DNA of 64,000 bases, from the NCBI GenBank assembly GCA_040882565.1, contig JBBEAZ010000015.1, positions 1 to 64,000 on the forward strand, read 5' to 3'. Under the pieces are notes generated by a model. That model did not search any database and had not been told where the DNA came from. It worked only from the letters and a program-made list of their open reading frames with translations. Position numbers and translations under genes: made by a program. This document shows positions 42,824-51,249 of the stretch, piece after piece (position 1 is the stretch's first letter; every line of letters starts with the position of its first letter). The DNA is from CF-162 sp040882565 (GTDB lineage: Bacteria; Chloroflexota; Dehalococcoidia; SM23-28-2; RBG-16-64-32).

Positions 42824-44476
42824 CTACGCCGGCGGCACTTCCATCGGGTCCGACGGCGGCTTCAGAAACGCCACACTCGCACTCGAGGACTGCAATTCCC
42901 CCTTCGTCGGCGCCGGGTACTCGATCCGCTCGTGGTAGATCCCGCGCAACGTCGCCTTGAACGACTCCGAGATCGTCTTTAGGTCCCGCATCGTCAGGTC
43001 CGACTCCTCGAGTTGCCCCTCGTTGAAGCGCTCCCGGATCACGCCGTCCACCAGCTCATCGATCCGTTCGTGCGAACGGTCCCTGCTCGACCGCACGACC
43101 GCCTCGACCGAGTCAGCCAGCATCACCATAGCCGTCTCTTTGCTCTGCGGCTTCGGCCCTGGGTAGCGGAACTTCTCCGAGTCCACGTTGGGGTCCTCGA
43201 TCGCCGCCTTGCGATAGAAGTACGTCACCAGACGCGTCCCGTGGTGCTCCGGCACGAACGCCCGCACCTTCGACGGAATGCGGTACTTGCCCGTGATCCG
43301 CAGGCCCGCCCGCACGTGCTCCGAAACCATCTTCGCGCTCGACGCTGCGTCCAACCGGTCGTGCGGGTTCTCGCCGCCCATCTGGTTCTCGATGTAGTAA
43401 CCCGGCTTCGAAATTTTCCCGATGTCGTGAAAATAGCAGCCGACCCGCACCAGCAACGCGTCCGCCCCGATCAAGTCGGCGGCGCGCTCGGCCAGGTTGC
43501 CGACGATCACGCTGTGGTGAAATGTCCCCGGCGCCTTCTCCTGCAGCTCCCGCAGCAGCGGATGGCTCAGCTGCGCCAGCTCCATCAGCTGTACCCGCGT
43601 CGCCACTCCAAATGCGGCGCCCAGCACGTACGCCCCGCCCATCGTGATTACAACTGAGCCGATCCCGGCCACAACCGCTGCCGCCGCCATCCAGACGATG
43701 TCGACCCCGTCCCGGTTTGGCAACAGCAGCCAGAACGTGAACAGCGACCCCAGCGTCATCACGCCCACGCCGACGCCTGCCGTCGCGTAGTCGTTGACGC
43801 GCTCGGCGTTGCGCACCGCGAACACCCCGGCAATCCCCGCCAGCATCAGCGTCGTCACCATCTGCAGCGACTCCGTTGGGCTCGTCGATAGGGACTGCCG
43901 CGCGTCCGGCATGTAGAAACCCGCGAACGTCGCCACGAGCGCCAGCAAAGCCGCCGTGAACAGCGCGAGCCCTGCGTCCAGTAGCGTCGCGATCAACATC
44001 GGCGCCGTCGCGATCGGCAACATGTACGCCAGGTAAAGCCGGTCATTGTCCGGCAGCGCCTGCGAGAAAAATATCTTCGCCGCGGCCACCCACAGCACCA
44101 CCAGCAGGCTGTACATGAACAATCGCCGGTTCGTGTTCACCTCGGCCGGCTGGAACAGGTACAGATACAGCGCCGTGAACACCCCCGCCAGGCCCGCCAT
44201 CATCAGCCCGCTCAGCGCCTCCGTGAAGCCAATGTCGTTGTCTAACAGTCCGGCACCCTCGATCCTGTCGAGGTCCTCCTGCGTCACAACCTCCCCCTCA
44301 CGGACGATCGTCTGCCCGCTCGCCTCGAAAGTCCGGAACGCCAGGTCGCCCACATGTAGCGGCGTCTCTCCTGGCACCGCCGGGATCAGCACAACAGCAA
44401 GCGCCACCGCAATAGCGATCGCCACAACGAACGCCTGCAGCGGGGTGACCACAAGGTGAGCGCTTCGGCCTATCAT
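42824..44476 (-). CDS. pgpH: 7TM-HD phosphodiesterase, PgpH-like (cyclic-di-AMP)
   Basis: This 550-residue membrane protein has a short N-terminal extracytoplasmic part, seven or so membrane segments (about 65-310) and a cytoplasmic HD domain: APGTFHHSVIVGNLAERAA, YFHDIGKISKPGYYIENQ, EHHGT. The HD motif and metal His residues are present. PgpH proteins degrade cyclic-di-AMP. The N-terminal region is shorter than in Listeria PgpH. It lies downstream of rpsU and yqeY, separated by two R1 copies. Confidence 0.85.
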   Translation of the reverse strand: MIGRSAHLVVTPLQAFVVAIAIAVALAVVLIPAVPGETPLHVGDLAFRTFEASGQTIVREGEVVTQEDLDRIEGAGLLDNDIGFTEALSGLMMAGLAGVFTALYLYLFQPAEVNTNRRLFMYSLLVVLWVAAAKIFFSQALPDNDRLYLAYMLPIATAPMLIATLLDAGLALFTAALLALVATFAGFYMPDARQSLSTSPTESLQMVTTLMLAGIAGVFAVRNAERVNDYATAGVGVGVMTLGSLFTFWLLLPNRDGVDIVWMAAAAVVAGIGSVVITMGGAYVLGAAFGVATRVQLMELAQLSHPLLRELQEKAPGTFHHSVIVGNLAERAADLIGADALLVRVGCYFHDIGKISKPGYYIENQMGGENPHDRLDAASSAKMVSEHVRAGLRITGKYRIPSKVRAFVPEHHGTRLVTYFYRKAAIEDPNVDSEKFRYPGPKPQSKETAMVMLADSVEAVVRSSRDRSHERIDELVDGVIRERFNEGQLEESDLTMRDLKTISESFKATLRGIYHERIEYPAPTKGELQSSSASVAFLKPPSDPMEVPPA

Positions 44477-44615
44477 CCGTCCATCTGCTTACACGAATTA
44501 CGCAGAGTCATGATACCAGAGGCGCCCTCGACTCGCCCTGCTTTGACGGCATCGGGAGCCCCCTGGGCGCTCACAGTCCCGATTGCCCCAAACACCGGTT
44601 CTCGTGCCAACGTTG

Positions 44616-44695
44616 AGGTGCAGCGACGGACGCTGCCGGGGGTCCGGGGGGTGTCCCCCGGAAAACCCCTTTATTTTGGCAGGTGGGGAGAGGTG
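44616..44695 (+). repeat. R1 dispersed repeat, copy 8
   Basis: GCAGCG-acgga-CGCTGC, GGGGGGTGTCCCCC and a weaker tail AGGTGGGGAGAGGTGGG. With copy 9 it forms a direct tandem duplication of about 143 bp (upstream flank CCCGATTGCCCCAAAC is shared). The 433-bp gap holds no gene. Confidence 0.87.
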
Positions 44696-44758
44696 GGAGT
44701 CATGTCCCCTATCTGCCCATCCCGATTGCCCCAAACGCCGGTTCTCGCGTCAACGTTG

Positions 44759-44845
44759 AGGTGCAGCGACGGACGCTGCCGGGGGTCCAGGGGTGTCCCC
44801 CGGAAAACCCCTTTATTTTTGGGTAGGGGTGGGGAGGGGCGGGGT
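44759..44845 (+). repeat. R1 dispersed repeat, copy 9
   Basis: It is nearly identical to copy 8, including CCCCTTTATTTT before the tail GGGTAGGGGTGGGGAGGGGC. High similarity to copy 8 means a recent tandem duplication. Confidence 0.87.
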
Positions 44846-44909
44846 TCATCCCCTCGATCCTGCGCCCGAGTCGTTTCGCTGTGGCGGACCGAGGGCCTGG
44901 GGTGTCCCC

Positions 44910-45365
44910 CTAAAGCGCAGCCAGCAGCTGCGTCACAACCTCATTGATATCGCGGCCCTCGGCGCGCCCCGCCAGCCGCGGCACGATCACCTGCATCACC
45001 TTGCCCTTGTCCTGCGGGCCCTTCGCGCCGGCCTCTTCGATCGCCTTGCGCGCCTCGGCCTCGATCTCGTCGCGCGCCATCTGTGCCGGCAGGTACGCCT
45101 GAAGCACCGCCAGCTCCGCCTCTTCCGTCTTCACCAGGTCCGTGCGGCCGGCCTTCTGGAACTCGTCGATGCTCTCGCGCCGCTGCTTCACCTGCTTCGC
45201 GATCACCTGCATCACCTGGTCGTCCGCCAGCTCCTTGCGCTCCGAACCGGACACTTCCTGCATGTTGATCGCAGTCATCAGCATACGCAGAGTGGACTTG
45301 CGAGTTTCTTCGCCATTGCGCATAGCGTCGGTAAGGTCGGTCGCCAGCTGCTCTTTCAGGGACAT
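44910..45365 (-). CDS. GatB/YqeY domain-containing protein
   Basis: This 151-residue YqeY-type protein (LKEQLATDLTDAMRNGEE, VLQAYLPAQM, GKVMQVIVPRLAGRAEGRDI) has the tail domain of GatB that contacts tRNA. It follows rpsU by 33 bp, a conserved arrangement in many bacteria. Its exact role is unknown. Confidence 0.92.
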   Translation of the reverse strand: MSLKEQLATDLTDAMRNGEETRKSTLRMLMTAINMQEVSGSERKELADDQVMQVIAKQVKQRRESIDEFQKAGRTDLVKTEEAELAVLQAYLPAQMARDEIEAEARKAIEEAGAKGPQDKGKVMQVIVPRLAGRAEGRDINEVVTQLLAAL

Positions 45366-45398
45366 GGGGCGTTCGGGCGTTCGGGTCAGGGGTGCGGC

Positions 45399-45590
45399 CT
45401 AGCCGCGCTGCGCGTTCTTCAGGGTCTTGCGGCGCTTGGCCGCTGCCTTCTTCTTGCGGACGACGCTCGGTGGCTCGTAGTGCTCGCGGCGACGCGCTTC
45501 CGCTAAGATCCCGGTCTGCTGAACAATCTTGTTGAACTTCTTCAGCGCCTGGTCGAAGTTATCGTTACTTGAAATTATGACTTCAGCCAA
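45399..45590 (-). CDS. rpsU: 30S ribosomal protein bS21
   Basis: This 63-residue basic protein (MAEVIISSNDNFDQALKKFN..., HYEPPSVVRKKKAAAKRRK) is bS21, which helps mRNA base-pairing with 16S rRNA. It starts at TTG 45590 with a GAGGAG ribosome binding site. It has one of the clearest sigma70 promoters in the window. Confidence 0.95.
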   Translation of the reverse strand: MAEVIISSNDNFDQALKKFNKIVQQTGILAEARRREHYEPPSVVRKKKAAAKRRKTLKNAQRG

Positions 45591-45634
45591 AAATTATCTC
45601 CTCGGCGGTCCGGTATAGGTTGGGACTCCCTCGG

Positions 45635-45664
45635 ATTGTAGTTTTTTTCACGTTATTCTGTCAA
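45635..45664 (-). promoter_or_regulatory. rpsU sigma70 promoter
   Basis: On the minus strand TTGACA (45659-45664) and TACAAT (45635-45640) are 18 bp apart. An A-rich spacer separates them. The leader would be about 38 nt. Confidence 0.8.
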
Positions 45665-45752
45665 GATTCGTCGGTCACCCGGCGACAAGCAGCCTGGACA
45701 GATATGAAGTAGGGCTACTTAGCGACCAGATTTTTGTGTGTTATGTGCCGTT

Positions 45753-45896
45753 TTAGTCCGCTGAAGGCAGGACTTTGGGCTGCATCAGCTCCATCGCCTT
45801 GCCGCAGCAAAGCACTTCCCCGTCTCCGGCCTTGATGCAGAGGACCTCCGTGTTGCACGTCTCGCACTGGAATCGCTTGCCTAGCTGGTTCGCCAC
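45753..45896 (-). CDS. Tiny desulforedoxin-like iron protein, copy B
   Basis: This 47-residue protein starts at GTG 45896 with a GGAGGG site 8 nt upstream: VANQLGKRFQCETCNTEVLC and then GEVLCCGKAME. The CxxC...CC spacing is that of desulforedoxin and the desulfoferrodoxin N-terminal domain, which hold one Fe in four Cys. A fifth Cys (VLC) is extra. It is 15 bp downstream of the very similar copy A. Confidence 0.8.
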   Translation of the reverse strand: MANQLGKRFQCETCNTEVLCIKAGDGEVLCCGKAMELMQPKVLPSAD

Positions 45897-45911
45897 GCTC
45901 AGTCCCTCCGC

Positions 45912-46031
45912 CTACTGCTTCTGCTGCATCGTCTCGCCACAGCAGGCGAGTTCGCCGTCGCCACCCTTGGTGACGATCATCTCTGTGTTGCACTTGGCGC
46001 ACATGTACCGTTTGCCGACCTGGTTAGTCAC
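45912..46031 (-). CDS. Tiny desulforedoxin-like iron protein, copy A
   Basis: This 39-residue protein starts at GTG 46031: VTNQVGKRYMCAKCNTEMIV followed by GDGELACCGETMQQKQ. It has the four Cys of a desulforedoxin iron centre and little else. A GGAG lies 11 nt upstream. Such proteins transfer electrons or protect against superoxide, often as dimers. The promoter at 46083-46112 would serve both copies. Confidence 0.8.
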   Translation of the reverse strand: MTNQVGKRYMCAKCNTEMIVTKGGDGELACCGETMQQKQ

Positions 46032-46082
46032 GTTAGATCACGCTCCGTATTCGAAATCGGGACGTGGGGCGTCCTCAATTCG

Positions 46083-46112
46083 AATATAGCCCAGCGCAAC
46101 AAATCGCGTCAA
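46083..46112 (-). promoter_or_regulatory. Promoter of the desulforedoxin-like pair
   Basis: On the minus strand TTGACG (46107-46112) and TATATT (46083-46088) are 18 bp apart. Two TTCGAA palindromes, near 46050 and 46080, lie in the leader/-10 region and may be operator halves. Confidence 0.65.
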
Positions 46113-46122
46113 ACCTATGCCG

Positions 46123-46485
46123 CTACCGCGACCAGTTCAGCCGGCCGCTGTCATCCCGCGACGGCCGGTACCCCGCCCGCACCATCGCCGCCGCCGCCTC
46201 CGCGCCGTGAATCGTCGTCAGCAGACCCGCCACGCTATCGACATCCGCCAGCCCTGCGGCGTCCAGCGCCTGCTGCCAGCCGGCCTCGTCCACCCCGAAC
46301 GCCTTGGCGTGCGCCCTGTTCCAGGGCAGGTCAGTGCTACGCAGCGCCTCCACCAAATCGGACAATGTCACCGAATGTGCTGCGAGTACCGGCGCCGCGC
46401 GCATCTCGCGCTGCTGCACCGTCATCGGAGCGCTGGCCACGCCGCTAAGCTCCGTCAGCACCTCGTACAGCACGCTCTCATCCAT
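46123..46485 (-). CDS. Hypothetical protein of the thiolase-like operon
   Basis: This 120-residue protein (MDESVLYEVLTELSGVASAP...) starts at ATG 46485, two bases after the upstream stop, so it is translationally coupled to the thiolase-like gene. It is Ala-rich and helical with no recognised domain. A role with the upstream enzyme is likely but unproved. Confidence 0.6.
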   Translation of the reverse strand: MDESVLYEVLTELSGVASAPMTVQQREMRAAPVLAAHSVTLSDLVEALRSTDLPWNRAHAKAFGVDEAGWQQALDAAGLADVDSVAGLLTTIHGAEAAAAMVRAGYRPSRDDSGRLNWSR

Positions 46486-46487
46486 CG

Positions 46488-47978
46488 TCAAAACGTAACC
46501 ACGTTCCGCTGCGTCGCCGCTTCGTGCGCCACGCGGCCCTTCCTGCCCACGAACTCCTCGCGCGTCATCGACCACAGCAACTCAGCATCCGCGGGCGTAT
46601 TCGCCATGAAGCGCGTCCCGTCGCCCAAACGCCCGATCACGATCCCCTGCTCCGGCTCACCCTCGCGCCCAAACGCGACCGTGTACGTCTCGACCGTCGC
46701 CTCGCCGTTCGCCTCGGCGGCAAACGCCGGCGACGCCATCCCATCCAGCGTCGCCTGGTCCACCGCCGGGTCCGTGCGCTGCCATTCCCCCGACGGCGGC
46801 CGGCCGCCGTATACCCCGGCCGAGTGCTTCGTCGCAAACCAGCCAAGGCCCGTGACGAGTCCCAGCGCCTCCGGCTGCTCCCGTAATCGCTGCACCGCCG
46901 TCGCGATCGAGTGAGTGACGTAGTTGTTCCCCGGCCCGCCCGTGTACGGCAGTCCGCCCGTCAGCGTCAGCGGCCGCGGATCAATTGCCGCGAGCCCCAG
47001 CGCCTCGAGCCCGTACTCCACCGCCGAGGGAAAGCACGAGTAAATGTCGAACATCCCGATCTCGTCCACCGTCGTCCCTGCCATCCCGAGCGCCCGCTGT
47101 GTCGCCGCCCGGATCGCCGGCGAGCTGTAGTAGTTCACGCGATCGCTCACGAGCCACTTGTCGACGCCCTCGCCGCAGCCATGCAGGTAGACCCACTTCT
47201 CTTCCGGGACACCGAACTCGCGCGCTGTTTCGCTGCCGGTCATGAGCAGCGCCGCGCCCTGGTCCACCTCGATGATCGCGTTCATCAGCTTCGGGTACGG
47301 GAAACACACCCAGCGGTTGTCCGACCGTACCGTCGTGATCTCCTCCGCCGATCGTTCCTCCGGGAACCAGGCGTATGGGTTCGTCGCGGCAACTGCTGTG
47401 AACCGTGCGCAGAGCCGCCCAAGGTGCGCCTGGTGCTCCTCAATCGTCCGCCCGGCCTGCGCCCGGATCGCGTTCTCGAACAGCGGGTACATCCGCGTCG
47501 GCAGCACCGCGCCGTGCCGCGTCTCCACGTCCGAGAACCCACTCCGCGTATCCCCGACCACTTGCTCCGGCGTACCCCGCAACCACGGCAACTGCGCCTC
47601 CGCCTTCCGCGCCAGCCGCCGCGAATGCATCGCCTCAGCCCCGGCGATCAGCGCCAGCCGCGTCCGCCCCCCAACGATCGCCTGCGCCGTCTCATTCACG
47701 AGCCGCTGCGGCGAGTCTCCACCGACCGCGGCGTACAGCTTGTGTGCCGGCGCCGCGCCCACCCGTTCCGCCAGCAACCCCGGCGCATCCGGATATTGCC
47801 AGCCAAGGATGTTCACCACCTGCACCGAATCGACCTTCGACAGCAACCCGGCACCGGCATCCTCCTCAGCCAGCCGCGCCGAACGCGCCATCAACTCCGC
47901 CGGCTCCAACGCCTCATCCAGCGTCCGGGCCCGGTTCGTCACCTGCCCAACGCCCACAATCACAGGATAGTCCGCCAT
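46488..47978 (-). CDS. Thiolase-like protein without the nucleophilic Cys
   Basis: This 496-residue thiolase-superfamily protein (YPVIVGVGQVTNRARTLDEA..., IAGAEAMHSRRLARK) has VGGDSPQRLVNETA at the nucleophile position where Cys is expected. Later motifs (MFDIYSCFPSAVEYG; TGGLPYTGGPGNNYVTHS) are retained but altered. It probably acts in acyl-CoA or lipid metabolism with a non-standard mechanism. ATG 47978 is chosen because the upstream extension has no homology-like features. Confidence 0.78.
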   Translation of the reverse strand: MADYPVIVGVGQVTNRARTLDEALEPAELMARSARLAEEDAGAGLLSKVDSVQVVNILGWQYPDAPGLLAERVGAAPAHKLYAAVGGDSPQRLVNETAQAIVGGRTRLALIAGAEAMHSRRLARKAEAQLPWLRGTPEQVVGDTRSGFSDVETRHGAVLPTRMYPLFENAIRAQAGRTIEEHQAHLGRLCARFTAVAATNPYAWFPEERSAEEITTVRSDNRWVCFPYPKLMNAIIEVDQGAALLMTGSETAREFGVPEEKWVYLHGCGEGVDKWLVSDRVNYYSSPAIRAATQRALGMAGTTVDEIGMFDIYSCFPSAVEYGLEALGLAAIDPRPLTLTGGLPYTGGPGNNYVTHSIATAVQRLREQPEALGLVTGLGWFATKHSAGVYGGRPPSGEWQRTDPAVDQATLDGMASPAFAAEANGEATVETYTVAFGREGEPEQGIVIGRLGDGTRFMANTPADAELLWSMTREEFVGRKGRVAHEAATQRNVVTF

Positions 47979-48123
47979 GCGCGCGTCACCATACGCAGAC
48001 ACGCCGCGCCCGGTCAAGGCGCCGCTCACACCGCCGCAGCACCACCCACTATCTCGACGCCGCGCCGCGCTGCTACAATTCTCGCATCCGGCCCTCAGAC
48101 TGTCGCCAAACGGGAGGTAATAC

Positions 48124-49020
48124 ATGCGAAACCGGTTCCCACGACTCATCATCGGCATTCCTCTGCTTCTCCTCATCGCTGCATCTATGCTCTTCGCCGC
48201 CTGCGGCGATGACGACGACGATGACTCCGGCGATGACGGCGGCTCGACAACCGCTCCCGTCGGCACCGGCGAGATCGACATCTCCAGCGTCCCCGAGCTC
48301 GAAGACGGCATGCTCACCGTCGGCTCCGACATCGCCTACCCGCCCATCGAATACTTTGAAGAGGGCACCGACAACGCCACCGGTCTCGACGTCGACCTCC
48401 TCGCCGCCATGGCCGAGGTCCTCGGCGTCGACTACGAGTTCAAGCAGGTCGCCGATTTCGCCGCCATCGTCGGCGACGTTAAGTCCTCCCGCTACGACAT
48501 CGTCATGTCCGCCATTAGCATCACGCCCGAGCGCGAGGCCGAGATCGACTTCATCCCCTACTTCGGCCCCGCCGGTACCGGCATCCTCGTCCAATCCGGC
48601 AACCCCGAGAACATCGAATCCATCGAGGACCTCTGCGGCAAGGCTGTTGGGGCTCAGGTCGGCACATACCAGGTGGATCAGATGGAGGGTTTCAACTCCA
48701 ACGAGTGCGCCGAAAACAAGATCGACATCAAGACCTTCCCGGACAACCCCATCTCGGTGCAAGAACTTGAACTCGGCCGCATAGTCGCCCAGCTCTCGGA
48801 CGACCCCGTCGCCGCCTACAGCGCCTCGCAGTCAGAAGGTGGCCTCGTTGAGGTCGCCGTCCAGGGCTTCGAATCCGCGCCATACGGCATCGGCCTGCGC
48901 AAAGACTCGACCAACCTGAAGGCAGCACTCGTGGCCGCCCTCGCTGTGATCCGCACAAACGGCACCTACGGCCAGATCCTCGAAGACTGGGGCCAATCCG
49001 ACCTCGCGCTGGCCGACTAG
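48124..49020 (+). CDS. Polar amino-acid ABC transporter solute-binding lipoprotein
   Basis: This 298-residue family 3 binding protein has a signal peptide and lipobox LFAAC followed by a run of six Asp. The ligand domain has TVGSDIAYPPIEYFEEG, GLDVDLLAAMAEVLG and RYDIVMSAISITPEREAEID. TACAAT (48074-48079) and GGGAGG precede the ATG. It belongs with the permease at 49699 and ATPase at 50466, but a 678-bp gap with two R1 copies separates them. Confidence 0.92.
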   Translation: MRNRFPRLIIGIPLLLLIAASMLFAACGDDDDDDSGDDGGSTTAPVGTGEIDISSVPELEDGMLTVGSDIAYPPIEYFEEGTDNATGLDVDLLAAMAEVLGVDYEFKQVADFAAIVGDVKSSRYDIVMSAISITPEREAEIDFIPYFGPAGTGILVQSGNPENIESIEDLCGKAVGAQVGTYQVDQMEGFNSNECAENKIDIKTFPDNPISVQELELGRIVAQLSDDPVAAYSASQSEGGLVEVAVQGFESAPYGIGLRKDSTNLKAALVAALAVIRTNGTYGQILEDWGQSDLALAD

Positions 49021-49087
49021 CGCCCGGCAAAGGCCAACATCACGACCACGCGACCTGCACCGGCGTCAGACGCGTCAATCAAACACC

Positions 49088-49125
49088 CGGTAAGGGCGTC
49101 CGCGGTAGCGGACCACCCGCGCACG
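49088..49125 (+). repeat. R2 hairpin copy
   Basis: GGTAAGGGCGTCCGC-ggta-GCGGACCACCCGC. GTCCGC pairs with GCGGAC. It is a diverged R2 member without an R1 directly after it; the poly-C tract follows instead. Confidence 0.5.
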
Positions 49126-49163
49126 ATCTGGTCTGGCGACCACACGCGTCAATCATCCCCCGT

Positions 49164-49204
49164 GGGGGGGGGGGCCCCCCCCGCCCCCCCCCCCCCCCCC
49201 CCCC
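49164..49204. repeat. Long homopolymer tract G11-C8-G-C21
   Basis: Eleven G, eight C, one G and twenty-one C in a row form a potential G/C hairpin. Length is likely to be misread. It lies in the 678-bp gap inside the amino-acid transporter locus. Confidence 0.85.
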
Positions 49205-49349
49205 GCGACTCGTAGCGGAGGCCTTACACCCAACCATTCGAAGCACCACCGCCTCCCGCGATACCCGGTCATTTGGTAACGGGCCAAGCGCACCGCAGGC
49301 CTCCACGGCGCCCCGCCAACCTCAATACACGCCAACCGGAACAACGTCA

Positions 49350-49428
49350 AAGTGCAGCGCATCCGCTGCCGGTGGGCTCGGGGGGTGTCCACCCGATACC
49401 CCAATTTCATATGGGGCGGGGGCGGGGC
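49350..49428 (+). repeat. R1 dispersed repeat, copy 10
   Basis: GCAGCG-catc-CGCTGC, then GGGGGGTGTCCACCC, in which the second stem has changed, and TGGGGCGGGGGCGGGG. It is 212 bp before copy 11. Confidence 0.82.
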
Positions 49429-49483
49429 GTTCAACACCCGCCATGTGCGAGAGTGGAGCGCACCGCCACGTCGGTCAAGCGCC

Positions 49484-49512
49484 GGTAGGGCGTCCGCCGC
49501 GGCGGACCGCGC
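49484..49512 (+). repeat. R2 hairpin copy preceding R1 copy 11
   Basis: GGTAGGGCGTCCGCCGCGGC and GGACCGCGCCC form nested stems (GTCCGCC/GGCGGAC; GGGCG/CGCCC). It starts about 76 bp upstream of R1 copy 11. Confidence 0.6.
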
Positions 49513-49561
49513 CCACCCACGTCCCGACCGTCCACGACCCGCACGCTCAAGGCTCAACGCA

Positions 49562-49666
49562 AAGGTGCAGCGGAGCCGCTGCCGGGGGCTCCCCTACGGG
49601 GCCCGTCTGGGCGGGGGGTGTCCCCCCGAAGACCCTATTTTTTCTGGGGCGGGGGGTGGGGGCGGG
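49562..49666 (+). repeat. R1 dispersed repeat, copy 11 (long form)
   Basis: GCAGCGG-ag-CCGCTGC, the optional CTACGGGGCCCGTCTGGGC block, GGGGGGTGTCCCCCC and GGGGCGGGGGGTGGGGGCGGG. It ends about 32 bp before the permease start codon. Confidence 0.88.
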
Positions 49667-49698
49667 CTGCCGCGACACGCGGTAAGCTCCCTTAGCCC

Positions 49699-50469
49699 AT
49701 GGACGCCCTAGCTCCCCTCCTCCAACTCGACTTCAGGCCGGATCTCATCCGGGAATACCTCTTCAACGACGTCATCGTCGACGGCGCCTGGATCACCCTC
49801 CAGGTCGCCGTCCTCGCCCAGCTCCTCGGCATCTTCCTCGGCGGGCTGTTCGCCCTCCTGCGAATCTCGCGCAACCCCGTGCTTGGCGTGATCTCCGGCT
49901 TCTACGTCTGGTTCTTCCGCGGCACCCCCGCCCTCCTCCAGCTGATCATCCTCTACATCGGCCTGCCGACCGTGATCGACGACCCCAGCTTCACCCAGGA
50001 ACTGACCGCCTTCCGCGCCGCCATCATCGCCTTCGGCATCAACGAGGGCGCTTACATGACGGAGATCATGCGCGCCGGCATCGTCTCCGTGGAGCACGGC
50101 CAGATGGACGCCGCCCGCAGCCTCGGCATGACCCAGCTCCAGGGCATGCGGCGCATCGTCCTCCCCCAGGCGATGCGCGTGGTCGTCCCACCCACCGGCA
50201 ACGAGTTCATCGCCATGCTCAAGAACAGCTCCCTCGCCTTCACCATCGGCCTCGTCGATCTCCTCGGCGCCTCCCGCCTCATCTATTCCGTCAACTTCCG
50301 CCCGATGGAGTTGCTCGTCGTCGCCGCCATCTGGTACCTCGCGATGACCACCGTCTTCAGCCTCCTCCAGGCCGAACTCGAACGCGTCCTCGCCGTCGGT
50401 GACCGCGATCGGCCCCAGACCCTCCTCTCCCGGGCGATGGACCTCATGGGACAAAGGCACGCCCGATGA
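49699..50469 (+). CDS. Amino-acid ABC transporter permease
   Basis: This 256-residue HisM/GlnP-type permease has DGAWITLQVAVLAQLLGIFL, GTPALLQLIILYIGLP and the coupling loop AARSLGMTQLQGMRRIVLPQA. Its stop overlaps the ATPase start (ATGA). Confidence 0.93.
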   Translation: MDALAPLLQLDFRPDLIREYLFNDVIVDGAWITLQVAVLAQLLGIFLGGLFALLRISRNPVLGVISGFYVWFFRGTPALLQLIILYIGLPTVIDDPSFTQELTAFRAAIIAFGINEGAYMTEIMRAGIVSVEHGQMDAARSLGMTQLQGMRRIVLPQAMRVVVPPTGNEFIAMLKNSSLAFTIGLVDLLGASRLIYSVNFRPMELLVVAAIWYLAMTTVFSLLQAELERVLAVGDRDRPQTLLSRAMDLMGQRHAR

Positions 50470-51233
50470 CCGACCCGCTCGTGCAGGTCCAGGGCGCCTA
50501 CAAGCGCCTTGGCAAGACCGAGGTCCTCCGCGGCATCAGCCTGGACGTCGCCCGCGCGGAGACCGTCGTCGTCATCGGCGTCAGCGGCAGCGGCAAGACC
50601 ACCCTCTTGCGCTGCATCAACCACCTCGAGGTGCTCGACGCCGGCCGCATCTACGTCGGCGGCGAGCTCGTCGGCTACCGCGAGGTCAACGGCCGCCTCG
50701 TCGAAGACCGCGAGCCGGAGGTCGCCCGCAAGCGCGCCGCCATCGGCATGGTCTTCCAGCGCTTCAACCTCTTCCCCCACCTGACCGCCCTCGGCAACGT
50801 CACCGCCGGCCCGCGCTATGTGAAGGGCACGCCGCGTGACCAAGCCGACGACCTGGGCCGTGAGCTCCTCGCCCGCGTCGGCCTCGAGACCAAAGTGGAC
50901 GCCTATCCCTCGCAACTGTCCGGCGGTCAGCAACAGCGCGTCGCCATCGCCCGCGCCCTCGCCATGGAGCCGAAGCTGATGCTCTTCGACGAGCCCACGT
51001 CGGCCCTTGATCCGGAACTCGTAGGCGAAGTCCTTGAAGTCATGAAAGCCCTCGCCCGCGACGTCCACATGACCATGATCGTCGTCACCCACGAAATCGG
51101 CTTCGCCCGCGAAGTCGCCAACCGCGTCGTCTTCGTCGACGAAGGCGTAGTCCTCGAACAAGGCACCCCCGACGAAGTCTTCAATCACCCGAAGGAAGAC
51201 CGCACCAAATCCTTCCTCGCCCGCATCCTGTAA
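50466..51233 (+). CDS. Amino-acid ABC transporter ATP-binding protein
   Basis: This 255-residue ATPase has Walker A GVSGSGKTTLLRC, LSGGQQQRVAIARALAM, Walker B LMLFDEPTSALDP and VTHEIGFAREVANR. It energises the polar amino-acid importer with the permease and lipoprotein upstream. Confidence 0.95.
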   Translation: MTDPLVQVQGAYKRLGKTEVLRGISLDVARAETVVVIGVSGSGKTTLLRCINHLEVLDAGRIYVGGELVGYREVNGRLVEDREPEVARKRAAIGMVFQRFNLFPHLTALGNVTAGPRYVKGTPRDQADDLGRELLARVGLETKVDAYPSQLSGGQQQRVAIARALAMEPKLMLFDEPTSALDPELVGEVLEVMKALARDVHMTMIVVTHEIGFAREVANRVVFVDEGVVLEQGTPDEVFNHPKEDRTKSFLARIL

Positions 51234-51249
51234 ACTCTCCGAGTCAGCC

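Noticed and set aside
43013..43657. 214-residue + strand frame inside the PgpH-like gene
   Set aside because: Arg/His/Leu-rich antisense shadow of the HD-domain coding region.
49164..49204. The G11-C21 tract as a biological terminator
   Set aside because: Homopolymers of this length are prone to assembly error, and no T-run follows, so function cannot be supported.
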